A stretch of 64,000 nucleotides of DNA, from positions 1-64,000 of the forward strand of contig NZ_AFXQ01000014.1 of assembly GCF_000224415.1 (NCBI RefSeq). Direction: 5' to 3'. Positions 20,116 to 29,879 of this stretch are shown here, piece after piece (the first letter of the stretch is position 1; each line of letters begins with the position of its first letter). The notes under the pieces are model-generated. The model made no database searches. It was not told the DNA's origin and saw only the letters and a program-made list of their open reading frames with translations. The DNA is from Citricoccus sp. CH26A (lineage in GTDB: Bacteria; Actinomycetota; Actinomycetes; Actinomycetales; Micrococcaceae). Position numbers and translations under genes: made by a program.

Positions 20116-21882
20116 ATGTCCTCACCCTCCCCCTCCAGCGACACGACGCCGGGCGGTGAGCCCGCCCGGGAACCGACCGGGCCGACGTCGGGCTCCGACG
20201 GACCGCTGGTGCTGACCGGATCCCGCATCTTCACCGCCGATCGCGACCGCCCCTGGGTGGAGGCCCTGGCCGTGGCCGAGGGGCGCATCCTCGTGGCCGG
20301 CTCGCTGGCCGAGGCCCGGCAGGCGGCGGGACCGGATGCCGAACTCGTCGACCTGCAGGGCGCTCTCGTGATGCCGGGCTTCTGCGACGTGCACATCCAC
20401 CTCGGCCTCGGCGGCCGCCAGCTCGCCTGGGAATTGCCGGTGCTTCCGACGGACAGTGTCGAGGAGATCCTCGCCAAGGTGCGGGACTGGAGCACCGCCC
20501 TGCAGCCGGACGACTGGGTCGTCGGCGGGATCGTGGGGTCCACCGTGATGGACACCCTTGTCGATGTGGGGATGCTGGCGGCCCTGGACGAGGCCTCGGG
20601 CGGGCGCCCGGTGATGCTGCGGGACGACTCCATGCACAACCGGTGGGTGAACTCGCGGGCCCTGGAGGCGATGGGGGTCGGCCCGGACTCGCCCGATCCC
20701 CAGGACGGCACCTATGTCCGTGACCAGGAGGGCCGGCTGACCGGCGTGCTGTGGGAGATGGCCTCCCAGGTGGCCGAGGCGACGGTGGCCGATAGCATCC
20801 AGGACCTGGACGCCTACCTCCGTCGCGCCCTGCGGGAGGGCCTGCGCGCGGCGCACTCCTTCGGCATCACCTCGGTGCAGGAGGCGGCCACGATGGAACC
20901 CACCCTCCGGGCGCTGCACCGGATGGACTCCGCGGGTGAACTGACCGCGTGGGTGGTGGCCTCCATGCCGGCCCAGCAGTTCCTGGAACCCGGAGCCGTG
21001 GGACCGGAGCTGTTCGAGGCCGCCGAGCAGTACCGCAGCACCCACGTCCGTCCCGACTTCGCCAAGTACGTCCTGGACGGGGTCCCGATGACCCGCACCT
21101 CGGCCATGCTGGGCCCCTACCGCTGCTGCGCCGACCATCACTCCCCGGAGGACCGCGGGCACCTGATCTGGGATCCCGAGGAGCTCCGCGCCTCGCTGTC
21201 GGACACCGTCGGGCGGGGACTCAGCGCCAAGCTGCACGCCACCGGTGACGCCGCCGTGCGGGTCGTCCTCGACACCGTGGAGCACGTCCGCCGTACCCAC
21301 GGCGGGCAACCGCGGTTCCACGTGGCGCACGCCGAGTACATCGCGCGCGAGGACCTGCCCCGGTTCGCCGAGCTGGACGTCGTGGCAGACGCGTCCCCGT
21401 ACATCTGGTATCCCTCGGTCATCCAGTCCTCCATCTCCCAGCAGGTCAGCGAGGAGGTGTTCGAGCAGAGCTGGCCGATGCGGGATCTCGTGGATTCCGG
21501 GGCCGTGGTGGCGGCCGGCTCGGACTGGCCGTGCGCCCTGCCCAGCCCGGACCCCTGGGTGGGGCTGCAGACCATGGTCACGCGCCGCAGCCCGGACGGG
21601 TCCCTGCCCGGTGCCCTGAACGCCGACCAGGCCCTGACCGTGGAGGAGGCCGTGGCCGCGTTCACCCGGGAGCCGGCCCGTGCCATGGGCCTCGGTGACG
21701 TGACGGGCCGGCTCGCCCGGGGCCTGGCGGCCGACTTCATCGTGGTGGACCAGGACGTGTTCACGGTGGATCCGGAGGACATCCACCGGACCCGGGTGCT
21801 GCAGACCTGGTTCGCGGGGCGTCCCGTCCACACCGCCGCGCAGGACGAGGAGCCCGTCGGGGCCGGCGCACCCCGCGACTGA
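20116..21882 (+). CDS. Amidohydrolase family protein (YtcJ-like)
   Basis: 588-residue metal-dependent amidohydrolase (amidohydrolase 3/YtcJ type). Signatures: composite beta domain at the start (LTGSRIFTADRD), metal motif GFCDVHIHLGL, KLHATGDAAVR in the barrel, HVAHAEYI, AGSDWP with the metal-site aspartate, and GRLARGLAADFIVVDQD near the end. Such enzymes hydrolyse N-acyl or cyclic amides; the substrate is unknown. The ATG at 20116 is preferred over 20089 because AAGGGA lies seven bases upstream. It follows the amine oxidase and membrane protein, so release of an amine from an amide, then oxidised by the amine oxidase, is possible (inference). Confidence 0.87.
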   Translation: MSSPSPSSDTTPGGEPAREPTGPTSGSDGPLVLTGSRIFTADRDRPWVEALAVAEGRILVAGSLAEARQAAGPDAELVDLQGALVMPGFCDVHIHLGLGGRQLAWELPVLPTDSVEEILAKVRDWSTALQPDDWVVGGIVGSTVMDTLVDVGMLAALDEASGGRPVMLRDDSMHNRWVNSRALEAMGVGPDSPDPQDGTYVRDQEGRLTGVLWEMASQVAEATVADSIQDLDAYLRRALREGLRAAHSFGITSVQEAATMEPTLRALHRMDSAGELTAWVVASMPAQQFLEPGAVGPELFEAAEQYRSTHVRPDFAKYVLDGVPMTRTSAMLGPYRCCADHHSPEDRGHLIWDPEELRASLSDTVGRGLSAKLHATGDAAVRVVLDTVEHVRRTHGGQPRFHVAHAEYIAREDLPRFAELDVVADASPYIWYPSVIQSSISQQVSEEVFEQSWPMRDLVDSGAVVAAGSDWPCALPSPDPWVGLQTMVTRRSPDGSLPGALNADQALTVEEAVAAFTREPARAMGLGDVTGRLARGLAADFIVVDQDVFTVDPEDIHRTRVLQTWFAGRPVHTAAQDEEPVGAGAPRD

Positions 21883-21956
21883 GCCCCACCGGGGCCGGTC
21901 CGGTGGCTGGTCCTGTCCCCCTGGACGGTGCTGGGAGGGACGATTCCAGCCACCCG

Positions 21957-22001
21957 ACGACGGCGGCGCCGCACCTGCCCAGGGTGCGGCGCCGCCGTCG
22001 T
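21957..22001. terminator. Bidirectional hairpin terminator
   Basis: Perfect 19-bp GC-rich inverted repeat with a 7-base loop between the convergent ends of the amidohydrolase and GMC oxidoreductase genes. Confidence 0.8.
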
Positions 22002-22036
22002 GGTGCGGGCCGAGGGGTGGACCCGGAAGTGCCGGT

Positions 22037-23587
22037 TCAGAAGGGCGTGACACCCGTGATCGCCGCGGCGGCCTTCTCCCCGATCAGCACGGAGGGGGCG
22101 TTGGTGTTGCCGGTCGTCACCCGGGGCATGATCGAGGCGTCCGCCACCCGCAGCCCCCGCAGGCCGTGCACCCGGAAGGTCTCGGGATCCACCACGGCCT
22201 GTGCCCCGGTGCCCATCGCGCACGTGCCGACCTGGTGGTGGTAGGTCGTGGTGGTGTTGCGGATGTACGCGATCAGCTCATCGTCCGAGTCACCCACGGC
22301 CGGGCCGGGGAAGACCTCCTGCGCGCCGAGCTCCTGCAGGGCGGGCCGGGCCGCGATGGACCGGCACTGGCGCAGCGAGAACAGCATCGCCTCCAGGTCC
22401 TCGGGTGCGGTGTACGCGCCCAGGTCGATGCGCACCGGGTCCTCCGCGTCGGGCCCGGACAGCGTCAGGCTGCCCCGGGAGGCCGGCCGCACGATCCCCG
22501 CCAGCAGGGAGAACCCCTCCTCGGGCCCCTCCATGAGCTCCCCGGCGGTGTTGGTGTACATGGGCACGGAGAAGAAGATCGGCTGGGTGTCCGGCACGTC
22601 CATCTCCGGGGAGGACTTGGCCCAGTAGTGCACCTGGGCCACCGCCACCTCGGGCGCCGGCTGGGGCTGTTCGGTGGTGCAGACCACCGGCACCAGCAGG
22701 TGGTCGTGCAGGTTGCGCCCGACGCCGGGCAGGTCCAGCACCACGTCCACGCCCACCTCGCGCAGGTGTTCGGCGGGGCCCACGCCGGAGCGCAGGAGCA
22801 GTTCCGGCGAGCCGATCGCCCCGCCGGCGAGGACCACCTCCCCCGCCTCGACCGTGAACCGATCCTGCCCGCGCGTGAACTCCGCACCCGTCACCGCGCC
22901 GTCCCGGATGAGCAGGCGCCGGGCGTGCGCGCCCGTGACCAGGGTGAGCCTCGGATGGTCGGCGATCGGCTTGAGGTAGGCCCGCCAGGTGTTGAAGCGC
23001 TTGCGGTCCCGCAGGTTCAGCTGCATCCACCCCACGCCCTCCACGGAGCCGGCGTTGTAGTCGGCATTCCGGGGCACGCCCTCCTGGACGGTGGCGTCGT
23101 GCATGGCCTGCTGGACGGGGTGACGCGAGTAGTCCGTGGTGACGTCCAACGGGCCGTCCTGGCCGCGGACCCCGGGGTCGCCGTCCGCGTAGGCCTCGAT
23201 GGCCCGGAAGTACGGGAGCACCTCGTCCCAGGACCAGCCGGTGCAGCCGTCCTGGGCCCAGCCGTCGAAGTCGGCCCGGTCGCCGCGGACCCAGATGGTC
23301 GCGTTCAGGGCGTGCGAGCCGCCGAGCACCTTGCCCCGGGGGAGGTGGACTCGGCGATCGTTGAGCTCGGGCTGGGGCTCGGTGAAGTAGTTCCAGTCCA
23401 CGTCCGAGCCCCACAGGTAGCCCAGCCGGGAGACGTCGTCGATGTCCGGGTTGATGTCATGGTCTCCGGCCTCCGCGAGGGTGACCGTATGCCCGGCGTC
23501 CAGGAGCCGGCGGGCGATGACGCAGCCGGCGGAACCGGCTCCGATCACCAGGAAGTCAGTGGGTTCTGTGGTGGTGGTCTCGGGCAT
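22037..23587 (-). CDS. GMC-family FAD oxidoreductase (choline/alcohol dehydrogenase type)
   Basis: 516-residue glucose-methanol-choline oxidoreductase. FAD-binding Rossmann motif VIGAGSAGCVIARRL at about residue 15; GMC signature 1 around GKVLGGSHALNATIWVRG; signature 2 GGAIGSPELLLRSGVGP; C-terminal substrate-domain motif YHHQVGTCAMG with the active-site histidine pair and RVADASIMPRVTTGNTNAP. Oxidises an alcohol to an aldehyde; downstream of an aldehyde dehydrogenase gene on the same strand, so the two may act in sequence (alcohol to aldehyde to acid). Separated from it by a hairpin and a repeat, so expression may be independent. Confidence 0.9.
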   Translation of the reverse strand: MPETTTTEPTDFLVIGAGSAGCVIARRLLDAGHTVTLAEAGDHDINPDIDDVSRLGYLWGSDVDWNYFTEPQPELNDRRVHLPRGKVLGGSHALNATIWVRGDRADFDGWAQDGCTGWSWDEVLPYFRAIEAYADGDPGVRGQDGPLDVTTDYSRHPVQQAMHDATVQEGVPRNADYNAGSVEGVGWMQLNLRDRKRFNTWRAYLKPIADHPRLTLVTGAHARRLLIRDGAVTGAEFTRGQDRFTVEAGEVVLAGGAIGSPELLLRSGVGPAEHLREVGVDVVLDLPGVGRNLHDHLLVPVVCTTEQPQPAPEVAVAQVHYWAKSSPEMDVPDTQPIFFSVPMYTNTAGELMEGPEEGFSLLAGIVRPASRGSLTLSGPDAEDPVRIDLGAYTAPEDLEAMLFSLRQCRSIAARPALQELGAQEVFPGPAVGDSDDELIAYIRNTTTTYHHQVGTCAMGTGAQAVVDPETFRVHGLRGLRVADASIMPRVTTGNTNAPSVLIGEKAAAAITGVTPF

Positions 23588-23744
23588 CGCGGCGCTCCGT
23601 TCCGGGTCGGTCAGTGCTCTTGCCCGTGCCCGGGCAGGCCACTGCGAGCACCGCCCGGGGCACGGTGATAGGCGTCACCGTACGTCAGGAGCACGGCCTG
23701 GGCATTGACTATGGGTGCTTGACCCCTGACGATCCGCGCATGAA

Positions 23745-23785
23745 CGACGGCGGCGTCGCACTGTCAAGGTGCGACGCCGCCGTCG
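23745..23785. terminator. Hairpin terminator
   Basis: Perfect 17-bp inverted repeat CGACGGCGGCGTCGCAC with a 7-base loop, downstream of the second aldehyde dehydrogenase and upstream of the GMC gene. Confidence 0.75.
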
Positions 23786-23822
23786 GAGGGGGTGACGCCG
23801 AGGGGCCGGAAGGCCTCGGACG

Positions 23823-23884
23823 CATCAGGTGTGGAATCCGTCGGCCAAGGATGCCCTCATGGCCGACGAATCCCACTCCTGATG
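23823..23884. repeat. REP-like palindromic element, copy 2
   Basis: 24-bp imperfect inverted repeat (3 mismatches) with 14-base loop. Its right arm GCCGACGAATCCCACTCCTG is identical to copy 1 at 12121-12140, and both have CCAAG after the left arm. Lies between aldehyde dehydrogenase and GMC genes, next to the 23745 hairpin. Confidence 0.75.
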
Positions 23885-23931
23885 TCAGGCGGCGGGGTTC
23901 AGGGGCGATCCCCCGCGGCCGGTGCGGCCAT

Positions 23932-25407
23932 TCAGAGGCGCTTGACGCCGATGGTGTGGGCGGTGGTGAACTCCTCGATGGCCCATTCACCGTTGAACCG
24001 GCCCAGCCCGGAGTTGCGTTCCCCGCCGAAGGCCACGTGGGCCTCGTCCTGGACGGTCATCTCGTTGACGAAGGTCATCCCGGCCTTGACCCGCTGGGCG
24101 AAACGCACGCCGCGGTCCAGGTCCTGGGTGAACACCGCCGAGGACAACCCGTAGACGTGGTCATTGGCCAACTGGAGGGCGTGGTCCTCGTCCTCGGCCT
24201 TGAGCACCGCGACCATGGGGCCGAAGATCTCCTCGCGGGCGATCTCCATCTCCGGGCTCACGTCGGTGAACACGTGCGGGGGGACCACCCGGCCGGTGAT
24301 CTCGCCCTCGACCGCGACCGTCGCTCCGGCATCCCGCGCCCCGGCGATCTTCTTCTTCAGTCCCTCGAGCTGGGAGTCGTTGACCACCGGGCCGACCAGG
24401 GTGCCCTCGGCGGCCGGATCACCGAACTTCACCGACTGGGCCGCGGCGGTGAACTTGGCCACGAACTCGTCATAGACCGGGGCCTGGACGATGATCCGGT
24501 TCACGGACATGCAGATCTGACCCGAGTGCAGGAAGGTGCCCGGGATCGCCTGGCCGACCGCGGCGTCCAGGTCCGCGTCGTCCAGCACCACCAGCGGGGC
24601 GTTGCCCCCCAGTTCCAGGGAGACCTTCTTCAGGTGCTCCCCCGAGGTGGCCACGGTGCCCACGTTCTGGCCCACCGGGGTGGACCCGGTGAAGGAGATC
24701 AACCTAGGGACCGGGTGCGCCACGAACGCGTCCCCGATCTCCGAACCGGCACCCACCACCACCGAGAGCACACCGGCCGGCAACCCGGCCTCCTCGAAGA
24801 CCCGGGCGAGCAGCAGCCCACCGGTCACCGGGGTGTCCGAGGCCGGCTTGATCACCACGGCGTTGCCCAGGGCCAGGGCCGGGGCCACCGAGCGCTGGGA
24901 CAGGTGCAGCGGGAAGTTCCACGGGCTGATCACCCCGACCACCCCGACCGGGGTGCGGTAGACCCGCATCTCGCGGTCCGGGGTGTTCGAGGGATGGATG
25001 GTGCCGTGCACCCGGGTCGGGAACGAGGCGGACTCGGCCGTGATGCCCGCGGCCAGGGACACCTCGATGTTGGCCTTGAGCACGGTCGCCCCGCCCTCGG
25101 CGACCAGCCAGGACACGATCTCCTCGCGGCGCTCCTCCAGGATCTCCCCGGCCCGGCGGATGATCCTGGCCCGCTCGCCCGGGGCCATCGCGGCCCAGCC
25201 CGGCTGGGCGGCCTCCGCGGCCCGGTAGGCCTCGTCCAGGTCCTCTACCGAGGCCTGCCGGATCCGCGCCACCACCTGGTCGTTGAACGGGTTGGTGTCC
25301 GTGTTCACCTTCTCCGAACGCCCCACCCGCCACGCACCGGCGATGAACTGGGTGTCCACCGGCTGCCCGGCGAACGTGGCGGTCGTGGTCTCTGCAGTCG
25401 CAGTCAT
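23932..25407 (-). CDS. Aldehyde dehydrogenase (aromatic/benzaldehyde dehydrogenase-like)
   Basis: 491-residue NAD(P)-dependent aldehyde dehydrogenase. Landmarks: [40 protein letters not shown], the glutamate motif [14 protein letters not shown], catalytic cysteine in [12 protein letters not shown], and [13 protein letters not shown] near the end. The HSGQICM form and the [12 protein letters not shown] stretch are common in benzaldehyde and vanillin dehydrogenases, so an aromatic aldehyde is a reasonable substrate guess, which would fit the LigM-like demethylase 6.5 kb away. Upstream neighbour on the same strand is an alpha/beta hydrolase 102 bases away. Confidence 0.9.
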   Translation of the reverse strand: MTATAETTTATFAGQPVDTQFIAGAWRVGRSEKVNTDTNPFNDQVVARIRQASVEDLDEAYRAAEAAQPGWAAMAPGERARIIRRAGEILEERREEIVSWLVAEGGATVLKANIEVSLAAGITAESASFPTRVHGTIHPSNTPDREMRVYRTPVGVVGVISPWNFPLHLSQRSVAPALALGNAVVIKPASDTPVTGGLLLARVFEEAGLPAGVLSVVVGAGSEIGDAFVAHPVPRLISFTGSTPVGQNVGTVATSGEHLKKVSLELGGNAPLVVLDDADLDAAVGQAIPGTFLHSGQICMSVNRIIVQAPVYDEFVAKFTAAAQSVKFGDPAAEGTLVGPVVNDSQLEGLKKKIAGARDAGATVAVEGEITGRVVPPHVFTDVSPEMEIAREEIFGPMVAVLKAEDEDHALQLANDHVYGLSSAVFTQDLDRGVRFAQRVKAGMTFVNEMTVQDEAHVAFGGERNSGLGRFNGEWAIEEFTTAHTIGVKRL

Positions 25408-25509
25408 GAATCTCTCTCCTTCGAGGAAACGCCGGCGCCGGGGGAAGACGCCGTGATTGATGGTCTATCAGAGAACGCTGGCGGGAACCTGCATGTCGAC
25501 GACCACCAC

Positions 25510-26415
25510 TCAGTCCCCGGCCAGGTAGTCCAGCACGGCCCGCGCCACCCCCTCGGGGTTCTCGAGCGCGAGGTCGTGACCGGCGCCGGCGATCGTGCCC
25601 AGCCGGGCGTCCCCGAGGCGCCGCGCCATCTCCCCGGCCAGCTCCGGTGACAGCTCGAGGCTGTGCTCACCGCGCAGCAGCAGCACGGGGCAGGAGATCG
25701 CGTCGATGGCGTCCCACAGCACGGCCGGGTCCACGCTGTCGAGCGAGCCGACCAGCCCCCGGGCGTCGAAGCGCCAGCGGTACCGGCCGTCGTCGCCTCG
25801 CACCAGGCTCTGCTCGACCGACCGGCGGACGAGGTCGGGACGGGCCCGGGGACCACCGGAGCGCAGGGCGAGCGCCTCGGCCACGGTGCCGTGGGACGCG
25901 GCTCCGAGCTCCTGCAGGTACTCACGCAACCATGCCTGGAGCTGGCCGTCGGCGGTCTTCGGCGCGGTGTCGGCGATGACCAGCCTGCCGAAGAGGTCGG
26001 GCCGCCGCGCCGCGGCCAGCAGGGCCACGGTGGCGCCCATCGAGTGCCCGATCACGACGGGGCGGTCCAGCCCGACCGCCTCCAGCCACGCGATCAGGTC
26101 CTCGCCCATGGTGGACCGTGCGTAGTCCCCGGCCCAGTCACTCAGCCCGTGCCCGCGCTGGTCCAGCACCCAGACCTGGTGGGCCACCGCCAGTTCCGCC
26201 ACGGCCGGGTCCCACTCCCGGGCATGCCCCAGGAGCCCGTGGAGCATCACGAGCGGGGTGCCGCTGGGGCGTCCGACCACGCGGTAGTGCAGCCTCAGTC
26301 CCCGCACCTCAGCCCAGCGCGACTCGTCCGGGAACTCGTCCACAGACTCCGTCCCGGCCGTCCCGCTCCCCGCCGTGCGCCTCCACGGCCACCCGAACCT
26401 CGATCTCTTCGCCAT
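25510..26415 (-). CDS. Alpha/beta hydrolase
   Basis: 301-residue alpha/beta-fold hydrolase. Oxyanion segment MLHGLLGHAREWDP, nucleophile elbow IGHSMGATVALLAA with the serine, acid region LLRGEHSLELSPE and the C-terminal histidine in AGAGHDLALENPEG. A charged 20-residue N-terminus precedes the fold. Start is ATG 26415 or GTG 26421. It is upstream of the aldehyde dehydrogenase on the same strand. Substrate unknown. Confidence 0.85.
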   Translation of the reverse strand: MAKRSRFGWPWRRTAGSGTAGTESVDEFPDESRWAEVRGLRLHYRVVGRPSGTPLVMLHGLLGHAREWDPAVAELAVAHQVWVLDQRGHGLSDWAGDYARSTMGEDLIAWLEAVGLDRPVVIGHSMGATVALLAAARRPDLFGRLVIADTAPKTADGQLQAWLREYLQELGAASHGTVAEALALRSGGPRARPDLVRRSVEQSLVRGDDGRYRWRFDARGLVGSLDSVDPAVLWDAIDAISCPVLLLRGEHSLELSPELAGEMARRLGDARLGTIAGAGHDLALENPEGVARAVLDYLAGD

Positions 26416-26489
26416 GTCCACAGCATGGCCGATCCCACCCGTGACGCGGTCAGCATGTCGGCGCCGCGGCGCGTGGGAGAATATGGGCC

Positions 26490-27983
26490 ATGCCTGAGTC
26501 CTCCACGCCGCAGTCCGCCTCCGCCACCGGTTCCGCCGCGGGTTCGCCCGCCGCGTCGGCCGCCGTCCCCGCGTCGCAGGGCCCGACGCCGGCCCGCCGG
26601 TCCCTGGCCGACGCCGGCATCCCGCTGGGCCCGCTCGACGGACGGTACCGCGCCGCCGTCGCGCCGCTGGCGGACCACCTGTCCGAGGCCGCGCTGAACC
26701 GCAACCGCATCCACGTGGAGGTGGAGTGGTTCATCCACCTGGCCAACCACCAGGTCCTGCCGGGACTGTCCCCGCTGACGCCGGAGCAGGAGGCGGGACT
26801 GCGGGCCATCGTCACGGACTTCGGCCCCGAGGGCGTGGACGAGCTGGGCTCGATCGAGGCCAAGACCGTGCACGACGTCAAGGCCGTGGAGTACTACATC
26901 GGCCGCCGGCTCGAGGGCCTCGGGCTGGCCCACCTGACCCCGCTGGTGCACTTCGCCTGCACCTCCGAGGACATCAACAACCTCTCCTACGCCGTGGGCG
27001 TGCGTGACGCGGTGCTGGACGTCTGGCTCCCGGGCGCCCGGGCCGCCGTCGGGACCATCCGCGAGCTGGCCGCGAGTGCGGCGGGCGTACCCATGCTCTC
27101 CCGCACCCACGGCCAGCCGGCCACGCCCACCACGCTGGGCAAGGAGATGGCCGTGTTCGTGTTCCGGCTGGAGCGGCAGCTGCGGCGGATCGAGCAGCAG
27201 GAGTACCTGGGCAAGATCAACGGCGCCACCGGCACGTACGCCGCACACCTGGCCGCCGCGCCGGACGCCGACTGGCAGGAGGTCTCCCGCACGTTCGTGG
27301 AGCACCTCGGGCTGACCTGGAACCCGCTGACCACCCAGATCGAGTCGCACGACTGGCAGGCGGAGCTGTACGCGGACGTCGCCCGGGTCAACCGGATCCT
27401 GCACGGGTTCTGCGTGGACGTGTGGAGCTACATCTCGATCGGCTACTTCGCGCAGATCCCGGTGGCCGGCGCCACCGGTTCCTCGACGATGCCGCACAAG
27501 GTCAACCCGATCCGCTTCGAGAACGCCGAGGCCAACCTCGAGCTCTCCAACGCGCTGCTGGACTCCCTGGGCGCGACCCTGGTGGAGTCCCGCTGGCAGC
27601 GCGACCTCACCGACTCCACCTCGCAGCGCAACATCGGGGTGGCCCTGGGGCACTCGGTGCTGGCACTGTCCAACGTCACCAAGGGCATGAAGCAGCTCAA
27701 GGTCGCCGAGCAGGTGCTCGCCGGGGACCTGGACGAGAACTGGGAGGTGCTCGGTGAGGCCGTGCAGACCGTCATGCGCGCCCAGGCGATCGCCGGCGCC
27801 GAGGGCATGGACAACCCCTACGAGCGGCTCAAGGACCTCACCCGCGGGCAGCGGGTGGACGGGGTGCGGATGCGCGAGTTCGTGGCCGGACTGGGCCTGG
27901 GGCCCGACGCCGAGGCCCGGCTGATGGCGCTCACCCCCGCCTCCTACACCGGGCTGGCCGAGGAGCTGGCGCAGGGCGTCTGA
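26490..27983 (+). CDS. purB: Adenylosuccinate lyase
   Basis: 497-residue fumarase/aspartase-superfamily enzyme of purine synthesis: cleaves SAICAR to AICAR and adenylosuccinate to AMP, releasing fumarate. The family signature is GSSTMPHKVNPIRFENAE; other landmarks are PLDGRYR at the start, KTVHDVKAVEYYI and SRTHGQPATPTT with the catalytic histidine. The spacing matches the E. coli-type PurB. The first 35 residues are a Ser/Ala/Pro leader. GAATAT lies five bases before the ATG, compatible with a leaderless transcript. Divergent from the alpha/beta hydrolase. Confidence 0.96.
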   Translation: MPESSTPQSASATGSAAGSPAASAAVPASQGPTPARRSLADAGIPLGPLDGRYRAAVAPLADHLSEAALNRNRIHVEVEWFIHLANHQVLPGLSPLTPEQEAGLRAIVTDFGPEGVDELGSIEAKTVHDVKAVEYYIGRRLEGLGLAHLTPLVHFACTSEDINNLSYAVGVRDAVLDVWLPGARAAVGTIRELAASAAGVPMLSRTHGQPATPTTLGKEMAVFVFRLERQLRRIEQQEYLGKINGATGTYAAHLAAAPDADWQEVSRTFVEHLGLTWNPLTTQIESHDWQAELYADVARVNRILHGFCVDVWSYISIGYFAQIPVAGATGSSTMPHKVNPIRFENAEANLELSNALLDSLGATLVESRWQRDLTDSTSQRNIGVALGHSVLALSNVTKGMKQLKVAEQVLAGDLDENWEVLGEAVQTVMRAQAIAGAEGMDNPYERLKDLTRGQRVDGVRMREFVAGLGLGPDAEARLMALTPASYTGLAEELAQGV

Positions 27984-28002
27984 GCCCGCGCCGGGGACAG
28001 TG

Positions 28003-28728
28003 ATGATCACGCTGACGCTGTGGCGGGCGGGCGTGGAACCGGAGATCCCGTCACCCTCGAACGAACTGGACCCGCTGGTCGAGCAGCTGGAATCCGCGCT
28101 GCCCACCCTGCTGCTGGTCCTGGACCTGCTCGGGGTGTTCTTCTTCGCGGTGTCCGGGTCCCTGCTGGCGGCCCGGCGCCACTTCGACATCATCGGGTCG
28201 GTGTTCCTGGCGTTCTTCGCCGGCCTGGGCGGCGGCGTGGTGCGGGACCTCATCATCAACGAGGGCGTGCCGAACTCCTTCTCCAACCCGCTCTACCTGC
28301 TCCCGCCGCTGCTCGCCGCGGGCCTGGTCTACGTCCGCTTCATCCGTCAGGACCGGATGCGCCGCGGCCTGCTGGTGTTCGACGCGGCCGGGCTCGCCCT
28401 GTTCTGCGTCACCGGTACCCGGACCGCGCTGGCGGCCGGGATCACCCCGGTCATGGCGATCGTGCTGGGCGTGACCACCGCCGTGGTCGGCGGGCTGCTG
28501 CGCGACGTCACGGCCAACGAGGTGCCCGAGATCTTCAACCCGCGGGGCCTCTACGCGGTGCCCGCACTGTTCGGGGCCGGGCTGACCGCGCTGCTGTGGT
28601 GGCTGCATTGGTTCAACTGGGTCTCGTTGGCCCTGATCATGGTCGCCGTGTTCACCGTCCGAGTCGCATCCCTGCGCCGCCGGTGGAGTGCGCCCTACGC
28701 GGACCGGGGCATCAAGGCGACCGACTGA
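28003..28728 (+). CDS. Trimeric intracellular cation channel family protein (UPF0126/YicG-like)
   Basis: 241-residue membrane protein with seven predicted helices arranged as two homologous repeats: FFAVSGSLLAARRHFDIIG...GGGVVRDLI in the first and LFCVTGTRTALAAG...GGLLRDVTANEVP in the second. The GG-x(2)-RD motifs mark the bacterial TRIC/UPF0126 family of K+-permeable homotrimeric channels. 19 bases after purB and possibly in its transcript. Start ATG 28003, or GTG one codon earlier. Confidence 0.87.
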   Translation: MITLTLWRAGVEPEIPSPSNELDPLVEQLESALPTLLLVLDLLGVFFFAVSGSLLAARRHFDIIGSVFLAFFAGLGGGVVRDLIINEGVPNSFSNPLYLLPPLLAAGLVYVRFIRQDRMRRGLLVFDAAGLALFCVTGTRTALAAGITPVMAIVLGVTTAVVGGLLRDVTANEVPEIFNPRGLYAVPALFGAGLTALLWWLHWFNWVSLALIMVAVFTVRVASLRRRWSAPYADRGIKATD

Positions 28729-28741
28729 GCGCCACCCCCCT

Positions 28742-28764
28742 ATACCTATCGCCATAGTTATATT
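28742..28764 (+). promoter_or_regulatory. Palindromic operator and -10 of metF
   Basis: ATACCTAT-cgcc-ATAGTTAT (28742-28761) is an 8-4-8 inverted repeat with one mismatch; TATATT (28759-28764) overlapping its end is a good -10. The same palindrome, perfect, occurs at 33467-33486 upstream of the LigM-like gene at a similar distance. Repressor unknown. Confidence 0.7.
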
Positions 28765-28849
28765 AGGGTCGGTTCCAGCAGTGTGATCGAGACCACCGTC
28801 GGGGCGCCACCACCGGGCCCGCCGACCCAAGGACCGCCGAGGAAATGCC

Positions 28850-29710
28850 ATGAACGCCACCCCCGCCACCGGCCGCCAGACCGTCATGACCGAGCCCTCG
28901 CTGGAGATGACCGGCAAGGACAAGGACATCGAGTCCCTGCGCGATGCCGCCTCCGTCATCCCGCAGGGCACCCGCATCAACGTCACCTTCCTCGGCAACG
29001 AGGACCTGTCCATGCGCGTCAAGGCCTCCACCGCCGCCCGGGACCTCGGCTTCATCCCGGTCCCGCACATCTCGGCCCGCCGGCTGACCTCGCAGGCGGA
29101 GCTCGTCGAGTTCCTCACCGCGCTGCGGGAGCAGGTCGGCACCACCCACGCATTCGCCGTCGGCGGGGACCCGTCCGAGCCGATGGGGCCGTACGCCTCC
29201 TCGCTCGAGGTCATCGAGTCCGGCCTGTTCAAGGAGCACGGGTTCACGGACATCTCGATCGCCGGCTACCCCGAGGGCCACCCGGACATCACCGAGGCCC
29301 AGCTCTGGGACGCCCTCGAGCGCAAGAACGCCTCCCTGCAGGAGCAGGGCCTCAACGGCACGATCCTCACCCAGTTCGGCTTCGACGTGGACCCGATCGT
29401 GCACTGGATCGAGGAGGTCCGCCGCCGCGGCATCCAGCTGCCGATCCGCGTGGGCGTGCCCGGCCCCGCGGGCATCAAGCGCCTGCTGACCTACGCCAGC
29501 CGCTTCGGCGTCTCCACGTCCGCGGGCATCGCCAAGAAGTACGGCTTCTCCCTGACCAACCTGCTCGGCACCGCCGGCCCCGACAAGCTGATCTCCGCCC
29601 TGGACGCGGCCATGACCGAGGACCACGGCGACGTGAAGCTGCACTTCTACACCTTCGGCGGCATGCGGGCGACCGCGGAGTGGATCGAGGAGTACCAGCG
29701 CAAGCACTGA
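28850..29710 (+). CDS. metF: Methylenetetrahydrofolate reductase family protein
   Basis: 286-residue TIM-barrel flavoprotein of the MetF family, interconverting 5,10-methylene-THF and 5-methyl-THF with FAD. Visible landmarks are RINVTFLGNEDL at the first strand, FIPVPHISARRL, FAVGGDPSEPMGPY (flavin/folate site), IAGYPEGHPDI and TQFGFDVDPIVHWI. This FAVGGD/YPEGHP pattern is the one found next to LigM- or GcvT-type demethylases rather than the canonical methionine-pathway copy, so it probably recycles methyl-THF produced by the O-demethylase at 31954-33381 (inference supported by the shared operator). GAGGAAA lies before the ATG. Confidence 0.9.
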   Translation: MNATPATGRQTVMTEPSLEMTGKDKDIESLRDAASVIPQGTRINVTFLGNEDLSMRVKASTAARDLGFIPVPHISARRLTSQAELVEFLTALREQVGTTHAFAVGGDPSEPMGPYASSLEVIESGLFKEHGFTDISIAGYPEGHPDITEAQLWDALERKNASLQEQGLNGTILTQFGFDVDPIVHWIEEVRRRGIQLPIRVGVPGPAGIKRLLTYASRFGVSTSAGIAKKYGFSLTNLLGTAGPDKLISALDAAMTEDHGDVKLHFYTFGGMRATAEWIEEYQRKH

Positions 29711-29879
29711 CCTCCACCGCCCAGCTGAGCTGCCGTCGTCGGGATACCGGCGGCGGCAGCACGGTGTGGCAGGGGGCTTCGGTAGTGCCGTGCGGCGAGG
29801 GTGGCAGCCACCCCGTGAGGACTGTGGTGACGACCGGGAGGACACGGACGGGCGCGGTCGCCTCCGTAGAGTGGGGGAC

